Shown here: piece by piece, positions 11,861-21,899 of the stretch
How positions within the stretch are numbered: the first letter of the stretch is position 1
Layout: each line of letters begins with the position of its first letter
Assembly: GCA_030386875.1 (NCBI GenBank)
Contig: CM059576.1
Span: 66,587,581-66,651,580 of the forward strand
Source of the DNA: Morinoia aosen
Taxonomy: Eukaryota; Arthropoda; Malacostraca; Amphipoda; Talitridae
Length of the DNA: 64,000 nucleotides
Direction: 5' to 3'
The notes under the pieces: model-generated
Told to the model about the DNA's origin: nothing
What the model saw: the letters and a program-made list of their open reading frames with translations, nothing else
Databases searched by the model: none
Program-made: the position numbers and the translations under genes

Positions 11861-14481
11861 TCTGGAGTACACGTACATATTACATGGTACCCATCCACTT
11901 GCCATGTGAAGTCGGAGTTGTAATGGAAAAGTAGCTTCAAACTTATACGATAATATGCAATCTGAGCTCTGAACTACTACCAATTTTTTTTTATCTAAGT
12001 AAAACCTTTACCTACTCAAAGAACATACCACCAATTTTCTGGAAGGATTTCAGTTTATATGAGTTAGAGTTTCACATAATAATTCTTGTAGCGTGTAGAA
12101 ATGTTTTTGTGTTAAAAATCTTCTCCATGAATGATGAGTTCACACTGCTTGTTAATACACCGAAGAATATAGGTAAGTACTTGTATTGGGTCTACTAATT
12201 GATTTGTATGGTTAAATTCTGCCTTGATGCTACTTGCACTAGGTTCTAAGAGGATTATAGACTGGACACTCAATAGATGTTGCCGGTTCTATTTCATAAC
12301 TTTTTTTGTCGATGTAGAAGCCATCACGAGTATATTTTTTTGGTTTTTGATTCGGCTCATGTCTTTCAAAATGAACTACAATGCGTAATAGAAATTTCTA
12401 TTTGCATACCTGTGTGATTCACCCTCTGCCTATCAATATGATTCAATGTTTCCAGGGGGTCATAAGAAACTCTCGGTTCATCCACAGAGCGTTTTAATTG
12501 TTTTCATGAGCTTAAAATGCAGCGTTTATTTCAGAAGACTCTGAGCTGGTTGGTGTTACGCTTTTACTGCTAAATATAGAAGAAGTTTGCGTTGTGTTAT
12601 GCAGGTGTGTGCACTGCTAATCTCATATTGATTTTTTATGAATTTCGCATCGTCCCCTTTGCAACCTTTAGTGTAATAAGTTTGCACTTCATCATAGGTA
12701 TGTTTTTTTCAGTATGACATGTCATAGAAAAATGTTTCGCCAACTCAAGTTACTGCTGTAAGGAATTTATCACATTGGATTTCTATGTTACTCTACGGTT
12801 TTGTTCTTTTTCTTAGACTTCCATCGAGTGGCTGCCTAAGCAGTTCACATTGAACTTTTCAAATGGATTTTTGAAGATGTATTCTACATAATTGAATTAG
12901 TAAAGATCAATTATTTTTTAGTTCGCTGCTGAGATTTCGCCTCATTTGTTTATTTTCTTTAGTAGACATCCAGAATAAGCGTCTTATAAGCAAGTTGAGA
13001 TAAGATCGTTCAACCATGCTCGTTTCAGTTTAATATCCCCTCTTCAGACCTCACGCGCGTGTTAAATATACTACGGCAACTCTGTGTGAAGGATGCGGTG
13101 AGCAGCAGAGGTCATTATTTTATATGGTTCATGGTACAGACTGTGTAACATAGATACTCAAACGCAGAACTAGCGTCGTTGATGGTAGTTCACAAAAATA
13201 TCATCTATTTAAATAGACATATGCACCATCAATAGCCACTATACCCTACGTCTTGCTCTCTAGCAAGTAATGATTGTCATACTGTACTCCTTGTTCTGAG
13301 AGAACAAAGTATATTTTCGACAATAACAAAATAGTCGTGGCCAGTCGTTGGTTTAGTTCTCTGCTGATTCTTCAGGTGCATTTTTGGCATTGGCTGATTT
13401 TTTCTGAGGCCGAGTAAAACTTGATTTCATACTTTTCATGTGCTTCGTATAATAAAATTTTTGTTATAGAGCGCGACATGCGAAATTAGCAACTAATACA
13501 GTGAAACTAATAATTTCAGTGTGACAAGTTGGTTTCAATTTCATATTCTATCTCCAAGCCAGAAGCGCGTACAAGCGAATAATTTTACAAGTGATGAACA
13601 ATATATAGCGAAAGAGTTTGTTTAACACAGGCTCGATGACGATTGCTGTAATATACGTCGCTAATGCCTGATATTCTTTAATTGAAATTATAGTGCGCAG
13701 ACTTATTCAAAGTGAGGTACTGTACATTAAAGCAATACGTAGAGACTGACTGTAGGGAACTTTCGGCTTTATGATGAAGGTCATGAACAACCTTAATGAT
13801 TGGTAAATGAACTATTGTTTGTTTCGATGTCATAATTAGTTAAAAAAAAGTTTTTATTTTGGGGCGTTCGAAAATTTACTCTAAAACTTATTGCACATTG
13901 GATTTCTGAAATGCTGATCTTTCTAACGTGAATGCAAAATCTTACAAAATTATTTTACTCAACAAAATAGTTGGACCTCTTTTTAATAAAACAGAAGTGT
14001 TTCCAAAGTGACTATAAGATACATGTAGATGCACGAGGAATTTACGCACATTTATGCTTCCGAACGTAGGATTTGATGTGTTCAAAAACAGGAAGTCAGG
14101 AAATAAATTGGAAAAAATAGTTCTAGATGGGATTCTGGAGTCAAAAAATGACGCCATTGAAGCCAAAGAGATAAAATAATAAACCTGTACATCACCTCAA
14201 CAAAAAACGGCATACTTGATTTTTACCTAGGACCCGTATGCTTTTATGCTTTCTACTTTGGAGTTCTACTTCCTGTAGAGACGATAGTCGTTTCGGTGCC
14301 GAGTATCAACTTACGGCTTTCTTAAAACGATGTGAGATTTGATTACGGAGTAACGAAATAACAGAATAACTTTTTATAACAAAAGTTTTCTAATAAATAT
14401 TATATTTACCCCTAACAAAATAATAATCATCTCTAATAATTGATTTCAATTAACGGGAAATTTTGTACTATACCATAAAAC

Positions 14482-14515
14482 CGACGGTGGATCTCATGCT
14501 ATACCTCCACCGTCG
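14482..14515. other. GC-rich perfect 10-bp hairpin
   Basis: CGACGGTGGA at 14,482-14,491 pairs perfectly with TCCACCGTCG at 14,506-14,515 around a 14-base loop. Flanking A and T runs can extend the stem. It stands out because its surroundings are strongly AT-rich. Confidence 0.75.
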
Positions 14516-15060
14516 TTTCCTACTAGGAGAAAATTTAGCAATAACAGCTCCTTAAAATTAGGCTTTTATTAAGCATTTCCAATAAAAAGAACAGTAAAGT
14601 ACCATAGTTTTAACTTAATGCCCCTGAACATGTAAACTTTTTATCCACGGAGGCACGTTTTATAGATATTTTTCAAAAATTACTTTGAAACTGACGTGCT
14701 TAATTCAGTATCTTCATATATCGTCACTGTTGCAGACTTGAATAATTTCTAAATTGATATGGAAATCAAAATAAAGATTCTTATGCAACCGTAGAAACAC
14801 CTATGATTGCTCATAATTGCATAAAGTTACGTCACAAAGTAAAAGTAAAATGATAAATGACTAGAAAATACAGAAAAGCCGCAATTTTGATTACGAGCTA
14901 ACCTTGAAGTATGATGTAACACACACTGAATTAAAAGTTGTTACTGAAATCATCCAAACATAATTTCTCAAAAATTTACGCAGCCAGTGATATGCATTTA
15001 GAGATTGAATTAAACATTATATCGGTGTTCTACCTAAGTACGTTTCCATTGTACACGGCG

Positions 15061-15118
15061 TCTTCACATTTTCTAAATAAGTACGCTAGTCTTCACATTT
15101 TCTAAATTAGTGCGCTTG
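15061..15118. repeat. 29-bp direct repeat, two copies
   Basis: TCTTCACATTTTCTAAAT followed by (A/T)AGT(A/G)CGCT occurs twice back to back. Shorter echoes such as CTTAGCCTACTTG appear twice just downstream. Confidence 0.7.
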
Positions 15119-15749
15119 TCCTACTTGACACAGTCAAGTGAGGCAAGATCTATCATCGTTCGAAGTATGCCGTAGTGTCGCTTAGCCTACTTGAGCTCTG
15201 ATGTTTGAATACGAGAACTTCTAAGCTAAGTGTGCTCAGCCGCAGAGCATACTATGCAGCAAAATTGCGCTTAGCCTACTTGTGCTTTTTGCCCTTCAAT
15301 TGAAGTTGCTTATCAATTTAAGAAGAATAATCAGGTTATTTATGTGTTTATGGGGAAAAATGGTAGGAGTAAAATTTTGTGCAGGAATCTTTATCCAAAA
15401 TATTGTGGTCATGACAGGCGCTATTGCATGTAAAAGATTTTGCTTGAATACTTCGTTAAATTTTTGCTCTATATATATAAGCATTAACCGGCTGTGAAGA
15501 CAGAATGTGCTTCTCATATATCTTTTGTGTGTGCTTTATTTTTTGCCTCCTGTAGTATTTTGCAAATATTTCCCTACTTTATTTTGAACAGTTGAGCACA
15601 TTTGCTTAAGGTTAAAATAAGAACGTAAGCTCAAGTGCACAACATTATCTTAACCAAGTGCATGGTTACTTTTAATTGCAATTTTTTGCATAATGCTTTT
15701 TTTCCTGATAATACTCGCCAGTAATAATCGGGTAAAGTTCTCCTCACAG

Positions 15750-16739
15750 GCCAGTTCAAGTTCAGGCTCTCAGGCAGTCACTTTCATGAGAGAAGTAGAG
15801 AATGACTGCGCTGAGGCACGTACAGGGCACCCAGAAGCTGAGGATGAGTTGAGGGAAGGCAGCTCAGGTGCGCGCAACACAAGTGCCGTTCATCAGGGAC
15901 CAGCTGGAGCATCTCAAGGGAGTGCTGACTCGCTACCATGACATGTGCTGGGTAGCGGCAGTGGTGTTGAGGCCGCACCTCCACACAGACTCACGTCATG
16001 GCCCTTACTGTGTGAACGTTGTGATTACTCCACTGGTAGGAGGGACCTTATGGAGCTGCACCTCCGTGTCAGACACAAATTGAGATGTTACTACGATTGT
16101 GTGTTGTGTGATTACTCCACTATATACATAAGGTTTTTGAAGCGGCACTTAGTTGAGCAGCATGATAATGAAAGCCGGCACGAAGGTTTATCCGGGAGTT
16201 ACCAATCTCCAATTGTGGAAATGATGGGGGAACAGCGACGTAATTAACATGGTCAGGAAGTGCTAAAATATGATTTCTTTAACTCTCGTTTTGTCGTCGA
16301 GTCCAGTTCTGATTCACCTAAAAAAGGTACATTGGACAATAGTATGGTGAACAAGTGTGAAGTGTGCAAATATTCTTCAGCAAATGAAGGAAACTTGGAG
16401 CAGTGTTTGTCTGGTAAACTCAAACTAGGACCTCAAATAAGCAGACATGTTCAAAGTCGACTTTACAGGCGTAACTTGAATGACTCTACTCATAGAAACA
16501 TACATGAACCATACCAAGCAAGGAAAGATCGGAAAGGAAAACTGTTCGAGTGTGAGTTCTGTGACCATTCCTCAGCTTACAAGGGTAATCTCAAACTACA
16601 CCGAGCCAGCAAACATGGTAAAGGTCATTTTTCAAATATTGAAGCTTATACGTGTTGTCAGAGATTTTTCGGGCTTCTCCCTTTGCAGAATGCAACCTTT
16701 GTGTCCATGGTGGTTGGTGCTCACGAGGGGAATTTATGA
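15750..16739 (+). pseudogene. C2H2 zinc-finger gene, broken exon
   Basis: An acceptor-like TCTCCTCACAG opens one long frame in phase 0, and that frame continues across the block with two in-frame stops (near 15,939 and 16,245). It encodes a Ser/Glu-rich lead, then fingers with C-x2-C...H-x3/4-H spacing: LCERCDYST...H...H (~16,006-16,077) and YDCVLCDYST...H...H (~16,093-16,165). A degenerate finger starts CEVCKYSSANEGNLE (~16,350) and has lost its histidines. A good one follows, FECEFCDHSSAYKGNLKLH (~16,547). Near 16,687 another frame reads ECNLCVHGG, suggesting a further frame slip. C2H2 arrays bind nucleic acid in the nucleus. The D/K-Y-S-S...GNL...H signature suggests one multi-finger factor, but I cannot name it. 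The stops make an inactive copy likely; short introns are the alternative. Confidence 0.6.
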
Positions 16740-16880
16740 GGTTCTGAACTATAAGTTATGGTCGTGTTTTTTGCAAAACAAATGTTTTTAGTTTTGTTAA
16801 GTACCTGCTTTTCTTTGTTTACTGCAGTCCTTTTTTTCATTATTCCTTACGCCTTGAACTTTACCTTGTTTCATAAATTT
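16690..16880 (+). repeat. Zinc-finger 3'-end unit, reference copy
   Basis: The 3' end of the zinc-finger block reads ECNLCVHGGWCSRGEFMRF and then a stop, and runs into a T-rich 3' sequence. The same DNA pattern recurs at 8.6, 11.0, 11.6, 19.8 and 24.9 kb. This copy is the one still attached to recognisable fingers, so it is the likely source type for the unit. Confidence 0.5.
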
Positions 16881-17359
16881 CTATGCAACTTGCTTGTTTT
16901 ATGGACCATGTGCATAAACACTGCGTTCCCATAAGTGATTACTGAATGATTTCTCCTTACTTCCTCTCTTAAAACTACTTTTATTATTAAACTGGCCCGA
17001 ACTATCTTATGTAATCTATCGTCTCGGTAGCGTTGTTGTCGGTAAAATTTCATTTCCTTTTTAACATTGCATTCTTCATTTTGCGTGTAATTCTGCGCAA
17101 TTTTAAGTAATTTATGAGGTGTATTTTTCGAATGAAATAAGAACTTTCTTTCAGTTCCTAAGTGGCTTTTTGGATGACGCATGAAAATCAGCTGTTCACA
17201 TTCTATTTCGTAGTGTTTCTTGTCGCATCCTTGTGACATTTGTCAGAATTACACTGCAAATTCTTTTTCTTCGTTTACATTCCAGGATTAATGCTCATGT
17301 TCAGTGTTCTTCGTTTGTGTTTGTAAAAAAATGTACATTTCTGGTAACCTACTCCCATG
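16881..17359. other. No gene seen
   Basis: AT-rich sequence between the zinc-finger unit and the hAT element. Short open frames here have no family signature. Confidence 0.4.
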
Positions 17360-17367
17360 TTTTATGT

Positions 17368-19742
17368 CAGTGGTTCCCAAACTTGGGTCCCCGGACCCTT
17401 GTGGTCCCTGAGAAGATCCTAGGAAGTCCGCAACACAGTGAAAAAAATTACCTCCAGACAAAAATATATATAAAAATATACAACACTGATTCACCGTCAA
17501 TATAATAGGTTGTATCGATATTTTGGCGTTCATGCCGCCAGCACTTCTCTATGACATTTTTATTTCTGTCTTAATATTTCATTTAGGTTTGTTGGCTCAC
17601 CCTTGTTGTCGGCGTAATTGAGCACTGTGTTTACTTCAGTGTTGCCCTTGTGTTATGTTTTCCAGAATGTGTGTGATAGGTTTTTAGTATGTGTGAAAAT
17701 GTGGAAGAAAGCTTATTTAATGGTAGGCTTTCGGTATCTTATTTTCAAATCAATATCATTAGCTTAATTTGAATTAATTACGACGAAGCAACTTCGGTCG
17801 TTCACCAGTCCAACTGTCACTATCGTGAGTCTTGTGACAGGTAGGTAGTCTGGCCCCAAGTCCATTTAGGCTCTGGCTGTCTGATCGGTCTGGCTGCAAC
17901 ACATTCGCATTGTACGCAGATGGCATTCGCTATATGTTGCTATTATGTAAGAAATCACAGTATAGCTATCGGTAATGAGTTATTGATACTTAGCAAACCT
18001 GTATTTGGCAAGTTTGCCTAAATATCCTGTAACAGTTGGCTGCTCTGTTTCTTTTCAATTACTGTTTTTAATTACTATTACGTCTTAATTTTTTGAGTTA
18101 CTATTATTCATGCTTCATTTTATGCTCACTGAAAATGTGACTGAAGGTGAAGAAGTTTTTAAACTAAAATCGACTGATAAGCTTTCTGCTGCTACTTCAT
18201 CAAGACAAAGTGAAGGAAGTAGTTTGGGTTCAAAGGAAATAAAATCAAAACTAGAGAGTTTAATTCCTCATGTATTGCATATGTGTTTACTTTTGCGGTA
18301 AAAATCGTTGGAGTGGAGTGCCCGGAGAAATACTCTGTTATCTGTCAAGAGATACTCTCCAATGAAAGTATGAAACCATCGAAACTACAAAGACATCTAC
18401 AACAAAAACATCCAATTGAGACCACAAAATCCATTGATTACTTCAAACGACAAGAGTCATCAGTAGGTAGCCGAGCAAATACATTCAAACAGAAATTCAC
18501 ACTTCCACACAGAGCACCGAAAGCATCTTTCTTAAATTCTTTTCATATTATTCATGGCTAAAAACCCAACAGTGAAAAAATAGATTTTTGAAGCCCTTTG
18601 TCACGAAATAGATACTGATTTTCATGGCATGCTGCTCCACTTTGAACTGTGATGGCTATCGCGTGAGAGGAGTTTGGAATTGTGTATTTGCACTGCGGAG
18701 AGAATTAGCTGTTTTTCTCTCATCACCTGAATCAGAGCTTTGCATTTATTTTGTGGATAAGTCATGGATGCTAAAGCTAGCAATCCCATCAGACGTATTC
18801 TGGCATCTAAATGTATTAAACGAGAGCATGCAAGGACTTTAGTTATGCATTTGAATGTGGAGGACAAAGTACGTGAATTCATGCAAAAGCATTCATTGTG
18901 GGAAGGCAAATTCCAGAAAGGAGTCATTGCAATATTCCTATTTTATCACCAAGAATGTATGACATCAAGTGAAGACATCATAGACATCATTGTGTCCCAT
19001 ATGTCTCATCTGCGAAGCTACTTCGAGGGGTATTACCCTGAACTGGAAAATTTCCACCTGAGTTGAATTAGAAACGCTTTCGCAGCGGAGGTAGGTGCAC
19101 ATCTTGATATTAAATTGCAAGAGAAACTCATTGAACTATCAAATGATGGGGTATGAAGATAAAGTTCTTTGCCCTTCCATTGACCGAGTTCTAGATCTAC
19201 TCAAGAACTGAATATCATGCTCTGGGTGAGAAAACTCTAAAATAAATTTTGCCATCCGCCACAACTTACTTTTGTAATAAAGGATTTTCCACATTGACAA
19301 TACTTAGAACCAAGCACAGAATACGACTACGGGTGAACAACGTCATGCGTTTGGCACTCACAAACATCAAGCCCCGAATTTATCAAACGTGTAGGAGCCA
19401 TCAAGCCCATCTAAGAAATTTTTGATAACATTTGTGTTTAATTTTGCACTTTTTTATGAAGGCATTTCATTTTTGGCTATCTGTGTTGACAGTACATACT
19501 GTAATGAGTGTAACCATCTATTTACTGTGGCTGTTTCTACCAATTTTATTTTGAATTGAATTTAAAACAAACAAATTTGAAAATATTTTAAAAACATATT
19601 TTTATACTTTGTTTGTATATAAATATGCATATGGTATATTTACTGCATACTAATCATGTAATAGAAATATTGGTATGGCAATCCTCGAATATGGCTTAAA
19701 TATCCGGGGGGTCCTTGGCATTGTAAAGTTTGGGAACCTCTT
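17368..19742 (+). mobile_element. hAT DNA transposon (Buster type), dead copy
   Basis: The left end CAGTGGTTCCCAAACTT pairs with the right end, whose reverse complement is AAGAGGTTCCCAAACTT (15 of 17 bases identical). The element is flanked by an identical 8-bp target duplication, TTTTATGT, at 17,360-17,367 and 19,743-19,750. An 8-bp duplication defines hAT elements, and a central TA (nnnTAnnn) is the known preference of the Buster lineage. The 2,375-bp element contains a decayed transposase of the ZBED5-like kind on the plus strand. It has split an older repeat-rich region next to a zinc-finger-tail unit. Confidence 0.85.
18110..19400 (+). pseudogene. hAT transposase remnant, ZBED5-like
   Basis: Pieces of a ZBED5/Buster-type transposase can be read in order but in changing frames. 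A BED-like zinc region with NESMKPSKLQRHLQQKHP (~18,360-18,417) leads into DYFKRQ. Next comes the segment LCHEIDTDFHGMLLHFEL with a following WLSRER (~18,595-18,670). After that are SWMLKLAIPSD and NVLNESMQGL (~18,762-18,840), then NVEDKVREFMQKHSLWEGK (~18,856-18,912). A C-terminal hAT dimerisation region reads PSATTYFCNKGFSTLT (~19,252-19,300). At least four frame changes or stops interrupt it. In the family this enzyme cuts and pastes the element through a DDE-type RNase H fold; this copy cannot be functional. Confidence 0.75.
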
Positions 19743-19789
19743 TTTTATGTCATAGAAACAGTTTTCGTCAGGATTTTAATACCGAATCC

Positions 19790-20115
19790 GACTATGGAAA
19801 TTAGTGGGCAGAAAATGTGAGGTTTCTTATCTGTGATTTAGGTGATCCTTCTTTTTGTCGAATTGAAATGTTTGTAAGGACCAATTTTTCGGTTTGTTGA
19901 TGTCCTGATTTTCCGCACGTCCGACTTTCTTTTTTCAATTTTTTCTTATATCAACCTTATTTCTTAACTTACTGTTTCTATGTGCTGGAGTTCCTGGTTA
20001 CGAACACTCCTTGCGCATAGAATCTGTGTCCCCTCAATTCCATCCTAAATGGTGCCTTCATTCTTATTCTTATTAAACGCCTGTGTTACGAATAGGGAGA
20101 GAGGCTGAACAAACT
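19790..20115 (+). repeat. Decayed copy of zinc-finger 3'-end unit
   Basis: It starts TATGGAAATTAGTG, passes AAAATGTGAGG, a T-rich run and GTCCTGATTTTCCGCA. It ends near CCTAAATGGTGCCTTCATTC and GAGGCTGAACAAACTTAT. All of these have counterparts in the same order at 24,945-25,330. Confidence 0.55.
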
Positions 20116-20431
20116 TATCTCAAATTCAAAAATTTTGGAGTAAATCTTTGAATTTTTTCCTTGAAAATGTTTTGGTACAATGATGGCATATGAATGAATT
20201 TCATCACAAATTTTTTATAAAGGCCCTTTTTACATTGACGGTGTCTTTGCGCTCCACGCCGTCGCTCCATCTCGCCAGCCAAATAAGCTCCGCCCACAAC
20301 AGAGCAAAATGACCCTCATTGCCACGCCCGCGGTAAGGAGCGCCAACATTCTGCATGCCAAATATTGGCGGTATGCACTGCAAGTCAGCAGCGTTCAGTT
20401 GCTCTTGAGACCATAGAGAGCGTGTGTAGTC

Positions 20432-20689
20432 ATGGCTTACATATTATGGAGCAAAGAAGAAATTAAAACTCCTATCGAAAAATGTAAAGAATTTCCATGT
20501 TTATGGAACGTTAAGCTCGCAGAGTATAAAAACAGAGTGTCCAGAGAAGATGCTTGTAGAAGTATAGCATCTCACTTCCCCAATTATAATATTTCAATGG
20601 TTAAAATGAAAATTCAAACACTGAGAGGCCTAGATGGGAAACAGCTCTCACTATTCAAAAAATCAAAGAAACGTACACAGCGTGTGTGA
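20432..20689 (+). CDS. MADF-domain open frame
   Basis: The 85-residue frame starts at an ATG and carries most of a MADF (Myb/SANT-like) domain: IEKCKEFPCLWNVKLAEYKN (residues ~16-35), then DACRSIASHF (~41-50) and VKMKIQTLRG (~57-66). The Leu-Trp-x-x-x-x-x-x-Tyr pattern is typical. MADF domains bind DNA and occur both in host regulators and in the accessory protein of PIF/Harbinger transposons. The frame ends soon after the domain, so it is either a first exon or a truncated copy. A possible inverted terminal repeat starting near 20,224 makes a transposon origin plausible. No other MADF-gene part is seen nearby. Confidence 0.5.
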   Translation: MAYILWSKEEIKTPIEKCKEFPCLWNVKLAEYKNRVSREDACRSIASHFPNYNISMVKMKIQTLRGLDGKQLSLFKKSKKRTQRV

Positions 20690-20869
20690 ACATAAAATTA
20701 ATTACATTGCAGTTAAAATTGTACAGTGTGCATTGCTCTCAGGAAAAGTACTTAAAGTAGACGAAAAACATTCGGCAGGTGTCATTAGAAGATAATTGAA
20801 ATTAAAAAAGTAAAAAAACACCCACAAATTAGTAATTGGTATTTATTTTTTTTTAAAGACAGCTTCCCT

Positions 20870-21060
20870 GTCACAGCACCCCTTATTCGCTTGATGATAA
20901 ATTCACCTATAGTCACAAACAAGTTTCCCGATCAATGGAAACTATCCATTATTAAGCCATTACATAAATCTGGTGATATCGACATAGCGTCAAACTACAG
21001 ACCAATCAGTCTCCTGCCTGGTATGTCCAAAATATTAGAAAAAGTAATAACAAACTTAAG
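20870..21060 (+). pseudogene. LINE reverse transcriptase fragment
   Basis: About 60 codons on the plus strand match the start of a non-LTR reverse transcriptase: FPDQWKLSIIKPLHKSGD, then NYRPISLLPGMSKILEKVI. These are RT motifs 1-2, as in the jockey/CR1 groups. The frame is lost at about 21,060, where the sequence changes to the opposite-strand LINE tail. It is an isolated relic, 5' and 3' truncated. Confidence 0.75.
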
Positions 21061-21077
21061 CAGAATCAGCATATTAC

Positions 21078-21880
21078 TACAGTATAAATGGATGATCACA
21101 CAACGAATTTATTTTTTTTTTTTTACATGGATGCTTTACAATTTCATGTTAGAAAAAAAAAACATTATCTTTGTAATATGGTGCAGAATGTCTGCAATTG
21201 GTAAACACACACACACATAGGTACCATGTTTGCAAATGACAACGTATAGGCGGTCAAATCATAATACCTACGCATACTTCCAAACTGTTGTGTGATGTCT
21301 TGAATTACAAAACAATGAGCGAGGGAGATTGTTCAGCAATGGAGATACCAGGCAAATGAGATTCGTCAGTACTCATTCAGTATGTTCTGTAACTAAAAAT
21401 TATTATTGAGACACAAGATGACGAGTTATTTTGGCTTTAAATTCTCTCGGTCTTTGAGGGACTTTAATATTCAGGGGAAGTTTGTTCCACAGTAAGGCGC
21501 CTGATATGGACAGAGCCTTCTGCCCTAAGTGAGATGAACGATAGTTGACTAAGACATTATTGTTTCTGTTCGGTTTTTGATTGGTTACAGTGGGTGGATG
21601 GAAACGCACTATCTCAGCATTGCTCTGAGGAAGATATAACGAGGAGAATACGTATTGGGCCTTCTGCAAGAGGAGCCTTTCTTGGATAGGAATCCAGCCG
21701 AGTTTATTGAGGAGAGGGGTTACGTGATCACTTCTTTTGAAATTACCGTTGCATACCTCCTTGGCTGCAAAATTCATGCATTTTTGTAAGTCCCTTTGAA
21801 GGTATTGAGGTAAGTCTCCCCATACTAGGCTGCAGTAGTCAATGCGCGATAACACAAGGGATTGAATAGCTAATTATCTG
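21078..21880 (-). pseudogene. LINE family B fragment: ORF2 end plus 3' tail
   Basis: The minus-strand frame (21,403-21,876) encodes the C-terminal region of a non-LTR ORF2: SRIDYCSLVWGDLP, LLNKLGWIPIQERLLLQKAQ, and near the end ALLWNKLPLNIKV. It ends in a normal stop. The following ~300 bases (21,400 down to 21,078) are the start of the family's 3' untranslated tail. These share GTAGGTATTATGATTTGA and ATAAATGGATGATCACAC with the copies at 27-29, 41.6 and 49.2 kb. The element is cut off at its 5' side, as LINEs usually are. A second copy of the same ORF2 end is at 41.6 kb. Confidence 0.8.
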
Positions 21881-21899
21881 GATTTTTCGTCTAGCATAC

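Larger units (their letters stand above)
11861..15692. other. No gene seen; a hairpin and short repeats
   Basis: About 3.8 kb of AT-rich sequence without a supported exon. It holds one GC-rich hairpin (14,482-14,515) and a short direct repeat (15,061-15,118), listed separately. Confidence 0.35.

Noticed and set aside
20870-21880. Twin-priming (5' inversion) of one LINE insertion
   Set aside because: The oppositely oriented RT fragment lies on the 3' side of the minus-strand copy, whereas twin priming would place the inverted piece at its 5' side; two separate fragments are simpler.
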